A stretch of 41,520 nt of DNA from Betaproteobacteria bacterium (GTDB lineage Bacteria; Pseudomonadota; Gammaproteobacteria; Burkholderiales; SG8-39): assembly GCA_009693435.1 (NCBI GenBank), contig SHXF01000036.1, positions 1-41,520 on the forward strand, written 5' to 3'. Positions 23,173-31,592 of this stretch are shown here, in pieces. The translations under genes were made by a program, and so were the position numbers. How positions within the stretch are numbered: the stretch's first letter is position 1; every line of letters begins with the position of its first letter. Under the pieces are notes generated by a model. The model saw only the letters and a program-made list of their open reading frames with translations. It had not been told where the DNA came from and did no database searches.

Positions 23173-24687
23173 ATGGAGACGATCAATTCACTGCTGCACG
23201 GCTTTTCGATCGCGCTGACTCCCGCGAATCTGCTGTATTGCCTGATCGGTTGCCTTTGGGGCACGGTGGTAGGCATGCTGCCGGGCCTGGGCCCGCTGGC
23301 CGGTTTGACGCTGCTGCTGCCGCTGACTTATCAGCTCGAGCCAGCCTCCGCCATCATCATGCTCGCGGGTATCTTCAATGGCGCGATGTATGGCGGATCC
23401 ACCACCTCGATACTGGTGCGTATCCCCGGCGAAGCCGCGTCGATCATGACCTGCATCGACGGCCACGAAATGGCGAAGCAGGGCCGCGCCGGCCCGGCGC
23501 TGGTCGTCGCTGCCATCGGCAGCTTCGTCGGCGGCACGGTGAGCGTGGTCGGCCTGATGCTGTTCGCCCCGCCGCTGGCCAAGCTGATGCTGCAGGTCGG
23601 CCCGGCCGCCGAGTTCGGCCTGATGCTGCTGGCGCTGCTGGTGCTGAGTTTTGTGAGCGGAGGCAAGCCGCTCAAAACCCTGGCGATGGTGCTGACCGGG
23701 CTGCTCATCGCCACCATCGGCGCCGACCTGATCACCGGGTTCCCGCGCTATACCTTCGGCTCGAATCAGCTTAGCGCGGGTTTCAACTTCGTGGCGATGG
23801 CGATGGGCCTGTTTGGCGTCAGCGAGATTCTTCTCAATCTGGAAGAGATCGCCAAGGTCAAGGTGATCAAGCCGACCCTGCGCAGCCTGATCCCGCGTCT
23901 GAAGGACCTGAAGGATTCGGCGCCCGCGATTGGACGCGGCACGGTGATCGGCTTCATCTTCGGCTTCATACCCGGCGTCTCGCACATAATCTCCACCTTC
24001 GTCAGCTACGCGGTGGAGCGCAAACTTTCGCGCCATCCGGAGGAATTCGGCACCGGCAGGATCGAGGGCGTGGCCGGACCCGAGACGGCCAACAACGCGA
24101 CCACCGGCAGCGCCATGATTCCGCTGCTGGTGCTGGGGATCCCGGCGATCCCGGCCACCGCCATTCTGCTGGCGGCGTTGCAAATCCACGGTGTCCAGCC
24201 CGGTCCAATGATGGTGAGCGAGCATCCCAACGTGTTCTGGGGGCTGATCGCGAGCATGTACGTGGGCAACGCGATGCTGCTGATCCTGAACTTGCCGCTG
24301 GTCGGCCTGTTCGTGAACCTGCTGCGCATCCCGTACGCCTATCTGGCGCCCGGAGTGCTGCTGGTGTCCATCGTCGGCATGTACAGCGTGAGTTCGAGCG
24401 CCAACGAGATCCTGATCATGGGTATCTTCGGCGTCATCGGCTACCTGTTGCGCAAGGCCAAGTTCCCCACCGCGCCGCTGCTGCTGGCGACGGTGCTGGG
24501 CGACCGGATGGAGGTATCGCTGCGTCGCGCCCTGACGATCTCCGATGGCGACTGGTGGATCCTGCTGCAGGGCGGGATGTCGCGTATGTTCCTCGGCGCG
24601 GTCGTGCTGCTGGCGGTGCTGCAGGCTGCCGCCTGGTGGTTCGGTTTCCGGCGTCGGATGCTGGAGAACGAGGCCAACCTTCAATGA
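23173..24687 (+). CDS. tctA: Tripartite tricarboxylate transporter large membrane subunit
   Basis: A 504-residue polytopic protein of the TctA family, the cation-coupled permease of TTT systems that imports the carboxylate delivered by the Bug receptor. Signature segments are VVGMLPGLGPLAGLTLLLPL near the N-terminus, GGSTTSILVRIPGEAASIMT with the family's repeated PGE/PGxG loops, and GFIFGFIPGVSHIISTFVSY plus ETANNATTGSAMIPLLVLGI in the second half. ATG 23173 is chosen because it gives the normal METINSLLHGF start; the open frame upstream belongs to tctB's region. The gene is followed after 162 bases by hyuB; a 58-codon ORF in that gap is not supported. Confidence 0.93.
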   Translation: METINSLLHGFSIALTPANLLYCLIGCLWGTVVGMLPGLGPLAGLTLLLPLTYQLEPASAIIMLAGIFNGAMYGGSTTSILVRIPGEAASIMTCIDGHEMAKQGRAGPALVVAAIGSFVGGTVSVVGLMLFAPPLAKLMLQVGPAAEFGLMLLALLVLSFVSGGKPLKTLAMVLTGLLIATIGADLITGFPRYTFGSNQLSAGFNFVAMAMGLFGVSEILLNLEEIAKVKVIKPTLRSLIPRLKDLKDSAPAIGRGTVIGFIFGFIPGVSHIISTFVSYAVERKLSRHPEEFGTGRIEGVAGPETANNATTGSAMIPLLVLGIPAIPATAILLAALQIHGVQPGPMMVSEHPNVFWGLIASMYVGNAMLLILNLPLVGLFVNLLRIPYAYLAPGVLLVSIVGMYSVSSSANEILIMGIFGVIGYLLRKAKFPTAPLLLATVLGDRMEVSLRRALTISDGDWWILLQGGMSRMFLGAVVLLAVLQAAAWWFGFRRRMLENEANLQ

Positions 24688-24849
24688 CGAAACAGGGAGG
24701 CGAGCGTATGCGCAAGAAGCGACGGGTGAGAGCGCTGCCGGCCGCGCCCGGCATCCCCATTGCGCGGGCGACCCGGGGCCGGAAGGTCGGCTGCGCGGCG
24801 TTCCGGGAGATCGCCGGCCTTGAGTCCTGCCGCGAGCGGGAGAGAAAAT

Positions 24850-26589
24850 ATGGCCTCTGATCCGGTCCGCCTGGAACTGGTCAAGAACGCCATCGGCTCG
24901 GTGGTCGACGAGATGGTGTTGACGGTGATCCGTATCGCCTACTCGTCGATCATGAAGGACACGATGGATCTGTCCAGCGCGTTTTGCGACCGCAAGGGCC
25001 GCCTCATCGCGCAGGGACTGAGCGTGGCCCTGCATCTGGGTTCGATCCCGGACGCGATGGACGCGGTGCTCGCCAAGTACGGCGACACCCTGCAATGCGG
25101 AGACATCGTGGTGCTGAACGACCCCTACCAGGGGGGCATGCATTTGCCCGACATCTTCATGTTCAAGCCGGTGTATATCGGCAGTCATCTGCTGGGCTAC
25201 GCCGTGCTGGTGGCGCACCACAATGACATGGGCGGGCGCGTGCCGGGCTCCAGCGCCGCCGATTCGACCGAAATCTTCCAGGAAGGCCTGCGCATTCCGA
25301 TCCTCAAGCTCTACGAGCGTGGCGTGGCCAACCAGACCCTGCTGGACATGATTGCCATCAATGTGCGCATTCCCGACGTGGTGCTGGGCGATCTGCAGGC
25401 CCAGGCCGCAGCCTGCCGCATAGCCGAGCGCGGCATGGAAGATCTGGCCGCGCGCTGGGGGGTGGCCGATCTGGAGCGGTATTTCGACGAGTTGCTGGAT
25501 TACAGCGAGCGCGAGGCGCGTCGCACGATTCGTTCGATCCCGCCGGGCGTCTATCGTTTCACCGATTACCTGGACGATGACGGCGTCAACATGGGCCAGC
25601 CGGTGAAGATCGTTGTCGCCGTGCATGTGGAGGGCGATGAATTGACGGTCGATCTGGAAGGCACGGCACCCCAGGTGCGCGGCGCCATCAACTCGACCTT
25701 GTCCTTCGTCAAGTCCTCGGTGTATTTCGCCGTGCGCTCGATCATGGATTCGGACGCGCCCAACAATGCCGGGTTCTTCCGCGCCATCCATATCAAGGCT
25801 CCGCTGGGCACACTGGTCAATCCCAAACCACCCGGCGCGGTAGCGGCGCGCGGCATCACCGGCTTCAGGCTGATTGACGCCATGTACGGCGCGCTGGCGC
25901 AGGCCATTCCAGGGCGCATCCGCGGCGCCGGCGAAGGCGGCACCACCAGCTACAGCTTTGGCTGCTACGACGAGCAGGGCCGCTTCTCCTTGTTTCGGGA
26001 GGCCGTCATGGGCGCCTGGGGCGCGGGCCTGCAGCGCGAGGGCATCGACGGCGTGGCCAACGGCGCTGCCAACATCAGCAATGCGCCGATCGAGATGGTG
26101 GAGAACCAGGCGCCGATCCGCGTCGAGGAATACCAGCTGGTGCCCGACAGCGGCGGCCCTGGGCAATGGCGCGGCGGCATGTCGGTGGCGCGCCAGCTGC
26201 GCTTTCTTGGCGCTCGCGCGACCCTGCAATTACGCTCGGACCGGCGCGACCACCCGCCCTATGGGCTGGTTGGCGGCGGGACTGGCCAGCCGTCGAACAA
26301 CCAGCTTGACGACGCCGGCACCTGGACCCAGCTGCCGACTAAATTCACGCGTCCTCTGGCCGGTGGTCAGGCGGTGCGCCACACAACAGCAGGCGCGGGC
26401 GGATATGGCGATCCTCTAATGCGCGATCCCGCGGCGGTGCTCAAAGACGTGCGCGACGGCCGCGTCACACCTGGGGGCGCGCAGCGCGACTACGGCGTGG
26501 TGGTGCTGGCGGCGCCCTGGCGCGTGGACGTCCAGGCCACGGCGGCGCTGCGGACCAAGCGCGGCGCGCCAAGGGAAGCGGCAGCGTGA
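24850..26589 (+). CDS. hyuB: Hydantoinase B / oxoprolinase family protein
   Basis: A 579-residue HyuB-type subunit of ATP-dependent hydantoinase/oxoprolinase or acetone-carboxylase-like enzymes. It begins DPVRLELVKNAIGSVVDEMV, with the family's SSAFCDRKGRLIAQG and GDIVVLNDPYQGGMHLPDI segments. The end has the glycine-rich GAGGYGDPLMRDP. It acts with HyuA in the cytoplasm to open a cyclic amide using ATP. ATG 24850 is preceded by GGGAGAG. It overlaps hyuA by 4 bases, indicating a tightly coupled subunit pair. Downstream of the TTT genes, it likely acts on the imported compound. Confidence 0.93.
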   Translation: MASDPVRLELVKNAIGSVVDEMVLTVIRIAYSSIMKDTMDLSSAFCDRKGRLIAQGLSVALHLGSIPDAMDAVLAKYGDTLQCGDIVVLNDPYQGGMHLPDIFMFKPVYIGSHLLGYAVLVAHHNDMGGRVPGSSAADSTEIFQEGLRIPILKLYERGVANQTLLDMIAINVRIPDVVLGDLQAQAAACRIAERGMEDLAARWGVADLERYFDELLDYSEREARRTIRSIPPGVYRFTDYLDDDGVNMGQPVKIVVAVHVEGDELTVDLEGTAPQVRGAINSTLSFVKSSVYFAVRSIMDSDAPNNAGFFRAIHIKAPLGTLVNPKPPGAVAARGITGFRLIDAMYGALAQAIPGRIRGAGEGGTTSYSFGCYDEQGRFSLFREAVMGAWGAGLQREGIDGVANGAANISNAPIEMVENQAPIRVEEYQLVPDSGGPGQWRGGMSVARQLRFLGARATLQLRSDRRDHPPYGLVGGGTGQPSNNQLDDAGTWTQLPTKFTRPLAGGQAVRHTTAGAGGYGDPLMRDPAAVLKDVRDGRVTPGGAQRDYGVVVLAAPWRVDVQATAALRTKRGAPREAAA

Positions 26590-28721
26590 GCGTGCAGGCT
26601 CGAGCGCAGTCTGCAAGTGCGCAACAGGCGTTGCGGGTGGGCGTGGACATTGGCGGCACCTTTACCGATCTGGTGTTCGTGCGTCCCGACGGCAAGCTGG
26701 ACCGGCGCAAGCGCCCGTCCACACCTGCCGACTACACCCTGGCCATCGTCCAGGGCATCTTTGACTACTGCGCCGAGGCCGGATTGCCGCCGAACGAGGT
26801 GGCGGAGGTGGTGCATGCCACCACGGTGGCGACCAACGCCATCCTGGAGCGCAAGGGCGCTCTCACCGGATTGCTCACCACCGAAGGCTTTCGCGACGTG
26901 CTCGAGTTGCGGCGCACGCGCATTCCCTTCGCCTACGACCTGCAATGGAACAAACCCGAACCCCTGGTCGAGCGCCATCTGCGCCTGGGCGTGCGCGAAC
27001 GCATGGACGCGCGCGGCAATGTGCTGCAAGCGCTGGACATGGCGAGCCTGGACGCGGCCATCGACGAATTGGCCGCCGCCCGGATAGAGTCGGTGGCCGT
27101 GTGCTTCCTGCATTCCTACCGCAACGCAAGCCATGAACAGCTGGTCGGGGCGCGCCTGCGCGAGCGCCTGCCGGGTGTCTATGTGTCGCTCTCGGCCGAC
27201 GTGCTGCCCGAGATGCTGGAGTTCGAACGCACCAGCACCACCGTGGTCAACGCCTATGTCGCGCCGCTGATCGCGCGCTATCTCGATCGGCTGCGCGGCG
27301 CGTTGGCCGAACGCCAGGTGCGCGCGCCGATCCTGGTGATGCAGTCCAATGGCGGACTCATCAGCGCGCCGGCGGCAGCGGCGCGCCCGGTGACCATCAT
27401 CGAGTCCGGTCCTGCGGCAGGTGTGGTGGCGGCGCAGCGTGTCGCCGCGCGCTGCGACTATTCGGACGTGATCACGCTGGACATGGGCGGCACCACCACC
27501 AAGGCCTCGATCATCGAGCGCGGCGAAATCCTGCGCGGCATCGAGTACGAAGTCGGTTCCGCGGTTTCCGTCAGCAGTCGCCTGATGCGCGGTAACGGCT
27601 ATCTGTTGCGCATTCCGGTGATTGACATCTCCGAGGTCGGCGCGGGCGGCGGCAGCATCGCCGCCATCGACGCGGGTGGTTCCCTGCGCGTGGGCCCGCG
27701 CAGCGCCGGCGCGGTGCCGGGGCCGGCCTGCTACGGGCAGGGCAATGACCGGCCCACGGTGACCGACGCCAACCTGCTGCTCGGCTACATCAGTGAGGAT
27801 TCGCTGGCCGGCGGATCGATGCGGGTGGACGCAAAACTGGCCGAGGCGGCAGTGCGCCGCCATGTCAGCGAGCCCTCCGGACTGTCGCTGCTGGAGGCGG
27901 CTTACGGCATCCACGCCGTGGCCAACTCGAACATGGTGCGCGCCATCAAATCGGTCTCGGTCGAGCGCGGACGCGACCCGGCCGGCTTTGTCATGATGGC
28001 CTTTGGCGGCGCCGGCCCGATCCATGCGGTGGGCGTGGCGGCAACCCTGGGCATCAAGACCCTGCTGATTCCGCCGGCGCCCGGCGTGTTCAGCGCCGAA
28101 GGCCTGCTGCATGCCGAAATCGAACACCACGCCGCGCGCACCGTGTTGGTCGGCACGCGCGATGCGGATCTGGCTCCGGTCGAGGCGGCCTTGGAGGAGA
28201 TGCGCAATCATCTGCTGTCGCGCGTCGCGGACGAAGGACTGGACCCGGGCAGCGCGCAAATCTCGCGTCATGCCGACCTGCGCTATCGCGGCCAGTCCTC
28301 CGAGTTGACCGTTCCCATTCCCGATGGCCTGCTCAGCGAGGCGGTCCTGCGTGCCGCCGAGGAAGGCTTCGAGCGCGAGTTCGAGCGCACCTACGGCCAT
28401 CGAGGCGATACCAAGGTCTTCGAACTGGTGACCGTGCGCCTGGTGCTGCGCGCGCCGCGCCCGATGGCGCATGGCACCGATTGGGCGGCCGAAGCGCATG
28501 CCCCACAGAGGCAGCGCAACGTCTACTTTGGTCCCGAGCATGGCGAATTGAACGTGCCGGTGCTGTCGCGGCCTGCACTCACGTCCAGGCCGCGCGCGGG
28601 GCCGCTGCTGGTTCAGGAATACGACACGACCATCGTCGTGCCGCCCGCCTGCGAAGCGAGCCTCGATCCCCACGGCAACGTCGTGATCGCCATTGGCACC
28701 GCAGCTGTGAAATCAACGTAA
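26586..28721 (+). CDS. hyuA: Hydantoinase A / oxoprolinase family protein
   Basis: A 711-residue HyuA-type subunit. The N-terminal ATPase domain of the actin/Hsp70 fold is seen in VGVDIGGTFTDLVFVRPDGK, with a second phosphate-binding segment LDMGGTTTKASII and adenosine motif FGGAGPIHAV. It couples ATP hydrolysis to ring opening of 5-oxoproline, hydantoin or related ring amides; the actual substrate here is unknown. GTG 26586 is the start, in the overlapping GTGA with the hyuB stop. HyuB and HyuA are in the order B then A, the reverse of many operons. Confidence 0.93.
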   Translation: MSVQARAQSASAQQALRVGVDIGGTFTDLVFVRPDGKLDRRKRPSTPADYTLAIVQGIFDYCAEAGLPPNEVAEVVHATTVATNAILERKGALTGLLTTEGFRDVLELRRTRIPFAYDLQWNKPEPLVERHLRLGVRERMDARGNVLQALDMASLDAAIDELAAARIESVAVCFLHSYRNASHEQLVGARLRERLPGVYVSLSADVLPEMLEFERTSTTVVNAYVAPLIARYLDRLRGALAERQVRAPILVMQSNGGLISAPAAAARPVTIIESGPAAGVVAAQRVAARCDYSDVITLDMGGTTTKASIIERGEILRGIEYEVGSAVSVSSRLMRGNGYLLRIPVIDISEVGAGGGSIAAIDAGGSLRVGPRSAGAVPGPACYGQGNDRPTVTDANLLLGYISEDSLAGGSMRVDAKLAEAAVRRHVSEPSGLSLLEAAYGIHAVANSNMVRAIKSVSVERGRDPAGFVMMAFGGAGPIHAVGVAATLGIKTLLIPPAPGVFSAEGLLHAEIEHHAARTVLVGTRDADLAPVEAALEEMRNHLLSRVADEGLDPGSAQISRHADLRYRGQSSELTVPIPDGLLSEAVLRAAEEGFEREFERTYGHRGDTKVFELVTVRLVLRAPRPMAHGTDWAAEAHAPQRQRNVYFGPEHGELNVPVLSRPALTSRPRAGPLLVQEYDTTIVVPPACEASLDPHGNVVIAIGTAAVKST

Positions 28722-28735
28722 CGAGGACCCAACCG

Positions 28736-29692
28736 ATGAAATTCTCGGACCACAGCACCCACACGGACAAGCGCAGGCTATACCGGCGTCTGATGAACGA
28801 CCCCCAACTTCTCGTGCTGCCGGGGGTGTTCGACGGTTTCAGCACCCGCCTGGTGGAGCAGGCGGGTTACCAGGCCGCGTTCATCACCGGTTCGGGCGTC
28901 AGCGAGTCGACCATGGGCTGGACCGATGTCGGCATCATGGGTTTTCGCGAGAATCTGGACGCCTGCCGCCATCTTGCCGCCTGCACCAGCATGGCTCTGT
29001 TCGGCGACGCCGACACCGGTTACGGCAACGCCGTCAACGTATTCTTTACCATTCGCGGTTTCGAGGACGCGGGCCTGGCCGGCGCGATGATCGAGGACCA
29101 GGTCTGGCCCAAGCGCTGCGGACACATGAAAGGCAAGGAAGTCATCTCGCTGGAGGAAGGTGTGGAGAAAATACGTGCCGCGGCGGAGGCCAGGCGCGAC
29201 CCGGAGTTCGTCATCAAATCGCGCACCGACACCTTGGCCACCCATGGTCTGGCCGAGGTCATCAAGCGCCTGAACCATTACGCCGATGCCGGCGCCGACC
29301 TTCTGTTCGCCGACGCCCTCATGAGTGCCGATGAAATTGCTGACGTGGCCAGGAACGTCTCCAAACCGCTGTGCGTGAACATGGGCTTTGGCATCCGCAC
29401 GCGCTCGACCACGCCGTTGCTGTCGCCGCGTCAGATGGAAGACCTGGGCGTGGCGGTGGCGATTTACCCGCGCCTGCTGACCTCCTGCGCGATACGGGGC
29501 ATGCTTAACGGCTTGGCGGTCTTGCGCGAGACCGTGACCACGGGCAAGGTGATCGAGCGGCCTGAATTGGCGGTGAGCTTCGAAGAACTGAACAGTCTGG
29601 TCGGCCTGGACGAAGTGCAGGAACTGGAACAGAGATTCCTGACCGAGGAGCAGCGCGCACGCAAGTACGGCGCCGCGCCGCGCGCGCAATAA
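28736..29692 (+). CDS. Isocitrate lyase/PEP mutase superfamily enzyme
   Basis: A 318-residue TIM-barrel lyase of the same superfamily as the 19722 gene. The metal-binding Asp91 and Asp93 are in FGDADTGYGNA and the catalytic loop KRCGH is at 126-130. The N-terminus LVLPGVFDGFSTRLVEQAGY matches the methylisocitrate-lyase-like group. ATG 28736 follows an ACGAGGA site, 14 bases after hyuA. It is the last gene of the Bug-tctBA-hyuBA operon and may process the ring-opened product. The two paralogues, in divergent operons with amidohydrolase and hydantoinase genes, suggest related substrates. Confidence 0.9.
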   Translation: MKFSDHSTHTDKRRLYRRLMNDPQLLVLPGVFDGFSTRLVEQAGYQAAFITGSGVSESTMGWTDVGIMGFRENLDACRHLAACTSMALFGDADTGYGNAVNVFFTIRGFEDAGLAGAMIEDQVWPKRCGHMKGKEVISLEEGVEKIRAAAEARRDPEFVIKSRTDTLATHGLAEVIKRLNHYADAGADLLFADALMSADEIADVARNVSKPLCVNMGFGIRTRSTTPLLSPRQMEDLGVAVAIYPRLLTSCAIRGMLNGLAVLRETVTTGKVIERPELAVSFEELNSLVGLDEVQELEQRFLTEEQRARKYGAAPRAQ

Positions 29693-29739
29693 GCCGGGCG
29701 GTCGACGGCGCGAGCTGCCGGAGCACATGGTGCCGGCGG

Positions 29740-29797
29740 CAGACTACAGTGGCGCCGGCGTCAGACTACAGTGGCGCCGGCGGCAGACTGCAGTGGT
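29740..29797. repeat. 22-bp tandem repeat
   Basis: Units at 29740, 29762 and a partial one at 29784, core CAGACTACAGTGGCGCCGG. It lies in the 460-base gap between the operon end and the nucleotidyltransferase gene. Confidence 0.75.
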
Positions 29798-29866
29798 AAG
29801 AAGCGCGCTTCGAACCTGAGACGGGCCTGCGCCCTTTGCGCGACATGAATTCAAGAATGCCCTTGA

Positions 29867-29983
29867 AGCGTCATCTGGAACGTGAATGCCGAGGAACTGG
29901 GCGGCCTCACGCCGCTCCAGATCGCGCGCGACAATGGCGACCGGGAACTCGATACGCTGCTCGCCTCGCGCGGCGGGCACTGA
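29867..29983 (+). pseudogene. Ankyrin-repeat protein remnant
   Basis: An open frame with no start ends at TGA 29981-29983 and reads NVNAEELGGLTPLQIARDNG then DRELDTLLASRGGH. This is a clear last ankyrin repeat (GxTPLxxAxxxGxxELxxLL). A stop lies in frame just upstream (29864-29866) and no other repeat is visible, so only the C-terminal piece of an ankyrin protein is left. Ankyrin proteins of this type are exported or cytoplasmic protein-binding modules. Confidence 0.65.
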
Positions 29984-30060
29984 CTCCGGCGGTTTCAGCG
30001 CATTGGCAAATCCCGGTATCTCCTGGCCCGGTAGTCCGAACTGCAGGGGCGGCCGGCAAA

Positions 30061-30149
30061 GTTATACTAAACGGATTATGAATCTAGTATAACCGCAGGC
30101 AACCCGTGGACTCCAAGTTATACTAGCGAAATAGATAAGTTAGTATAAC
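30061..30149 (+). promoter_or_regulatory. Duplicated palindromic operator before the nucleotidyltransferase gene
   Basis: Two copies of the same inverted repeat. Each has the arm GTTATACTA and the arm TAGTATAAC separated by exactly 15 bases: 30061-30069/30085-30093 and 30117-30125/30141-30149. The centres are 56 bases apart. The second copy ends four bases before ATG 30154, covering the place of a ribosome-binding site, and the arms contain -10-like TATACT. A dimeric repressor binding both, perhaps the gene product, is inferred. Confidence 0.65.
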
Positions 30150-30153
30150 CACC

Positions 30154-31215
30154 ATGGCCCGATACACGCCGCTTTCGCTTACCGCGCAGACCGCCTACGC
30201 GCAGTTGTTCGACGCCGCATTGGGAGCGGACATGGCGCGGACGGTTGCGAATCTGCGCGGATCATTCGCGAAAAAGAAAATAAAAGGCCGTGACTATTGG
30301 TACTTCCAGTACACGGATCTCGGCAGAAAGCTGCGCCAGATTTACGTGGGGCCGGATTCCGACGAGATACGCTCCCTCGCGCAGCAGTCCAGAGCCCGCG
30401 AGACCGGAGCGCTTGCCCCGCTGTCGCGCTCCGCGATCGCCCTGGGCTGCACGCCGGTGCTGGCGCAGCACTATCGCGTGATCCGCCGGCTGTCCGATTA
30501 CGGCTTCTTCAAAGCCGGCGGCGTGCTCGTCGGCACGCATGCGTTTCTCGCCTACGGCAACATGCTGGGCGTGCGCTGGGGCGAGGCTTCAAGAACGCAG
30601 GACATGGACTTCGCGCATGCAGGCAAGAATCTGGCGCTTGCCCTGCCGGCCAACGTCAGCATTGATACGCACGCAGCGATCAACTCGTTGCAAATGGGAT
30701 TGCTGCCGATGGCGGGACTCCTGAACAAGGCGGGTGCGACGTACTTGAACCCGAAGAACCCGGAGTTTCGCCTGGACTTTCTGACGACTTTGCATCGCGG
30801 CGGCGAAAAACCTTACGAGCATCCGCAACTTGGCGTAGCCCTGCAACCGCTCAAGTTCATGGAGTACTCGCTTGAACACGTCGTGCAGGCTGCGCTTTTC
30901 TGCGCAGAAGGGGCGGTCATCGTCAGCGTCCCGCACCCGGCGCGCTACGCGTTGCACAAGCTGCTCGTTTATGGGGAGCGCAAGGGCTCCTATTTGCAAA
31001 AATCCGGCAAGGACCTCGATCAGGCCGCGGCGCTGCTTGCGTTCTTCAAGGAGCACCGCGCGTGGGAAATCGACGAGGCGTGGGCCGATCTCATACGCCG
31101 CGGCCCGGGCTGGCGCACGCGCGCGAAGCACGCTCTTGCGCCCCTTGCGAAGGCGATCCCGGAACTCGATGTTCAACACTGGCTGGCGATACCGAAGAAG
31201 CGATCAACTGCTTAA
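30154..31215 (+). CDS. Nucleotidyltransferase-domain protein (GSU2403-like)
   Basis: A 353-residue protein with a nucleotidyltransferase core resembling the GSU2403-like family. The first 80 residues contain a basic, strand-rich module (KKKIKGRDYWYFQYTDLGRK) that could bind nucleic acid. The NTase core reads GVLVGTHAFLAYGNMLGVRW with the two catalytic aspartates in TQDMDF, and further acidic residues in FRLDFLTTL. Proteins of this type add nucleotides or act as toxins in abortive-infection or toxin-antitoxin modules (AbiEii/MNT-like); which is true here is unknown. It has no partner gene, but strong autoregulation-like operators lie upstream. It ends five bases before the left copy of the direct repeat that flanks the CRISPR-Cas locus. 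Confidence 0.6.
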   Translation: MARYTPLSLTAQTAYAQLFDAALGADMARTVANLRGSFAKKKIKGRDYWYFQYTDLGRKLRQIYVGPDSDEIRSLAQQSRARETGALAPLSRSAIALGCTPVLAQHYRVIRRLSDYGFFKAGGVLVGTHAFLAYGNMLGVRWGEASRTQDMDFAHAGKNLALALPANVSIDTHAAINSLQMGLLPMAGLLNKAGATYLNPKNPEFRLDFLTTLHRGGEKPYEHPQLGVALQPLKFMEYSLEHVVQAALFCAEGAVIVSVPHPARYALHKLLVYGERKGSYLQKSGKDLDQAAALLAFFKEHRAWEIDEAWADLIRRGPGWRTRAKHALAPLAKAIPELDVQHWLAIPKKRSTA

Positions 31216-31219
31216 CGTC

Positions 31220-31298
31220 ATCCAGAAACCCGGTGAAGCAATCAACAGGGCCTTTTCATTGCGGGTGAATACGGGAGACTCTCTGACACATGTCTGGT
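31220..31298. repeat. Left copy of the CRISPR-locus flanking direct repeat
   Basis: 79 bases that align with 38936-39015 at about 60 of 80 positions by eye. Shared blocks include AAACCCGGTG, AGCAATC, TTTTCAT, GGGTGAAT and TGTCTGGT. In the right copy the first half is the tracrRNA terminator hairpin; here the hairpin arms are decayed and the T-run is interrupted. Confidence 0.7.
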
Positions 31299-31592
31299 CC
31301 AGATTGCGTTGGAGGTCGGCGGGTGAGACTTCACGCTAGCAGTGAACGCCGCAATATTTTATAACATTGTATCGGAAGAGTGCCGTATATACGGACTTGT
31401 ACGGGATATTCCTATGCCGTTTTTGATAATTATTAGGAAGATGCAAGCGTTGTGGGGACGACCAATAACACGCGGTGGATGTCTCAATAAAGTGTCGGAT
31501 GGGTACCAGCCGTGGGGGAAATTACTGCAAGCGCGAGCGAAAGCTCGCCAGATTTAATTTTGCAGCACGGTTTTCGCTGCGAAATTGAATCT
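31299..31592 (+). promoter_or_regulatory. AT-rich leader-like region before the CRISPR array
   Basis: About 290 bases, clearly more AT-rich than the neighbourhood, with no gene. It contains the perfect palindrome CCGTATATACGG (31383-31394), a 6-bp hairpin GCGAGC-GAAA-GCTCGC (31533-31548) followed by a T-rich tail, and a GCAGC/GCTGC hairpin (31562-31580) close to the first repeat. It is the best candidate for the array leader, but type II-C arrays can use promoters inside their repeats, so its role is not certain. Confidence 0.5.

Noticed and set aside
24684..24860. 58-residue ORF between tctA and hyuB
   Set aside because: Basic, unstructured and without a recognisable family; it overlaps the hyuB start. 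Translation coupling cannot be excluded but is not supported.
23188..26229. Very long open frame (1013 codons) on the minus strand across tctB/tctA/hyuB
   Set aside because: It is rich in Arg, His, Gln and Ala with no domain pattern, a normal shadow of high-GC coding DNA; the plus-strand genes carry clear family motifs.
26490..28673. 727-codon minus-strand frame opposite hyuA
   Set aside because: Same low-complexity shadow composition; hyuA is unambiguous.
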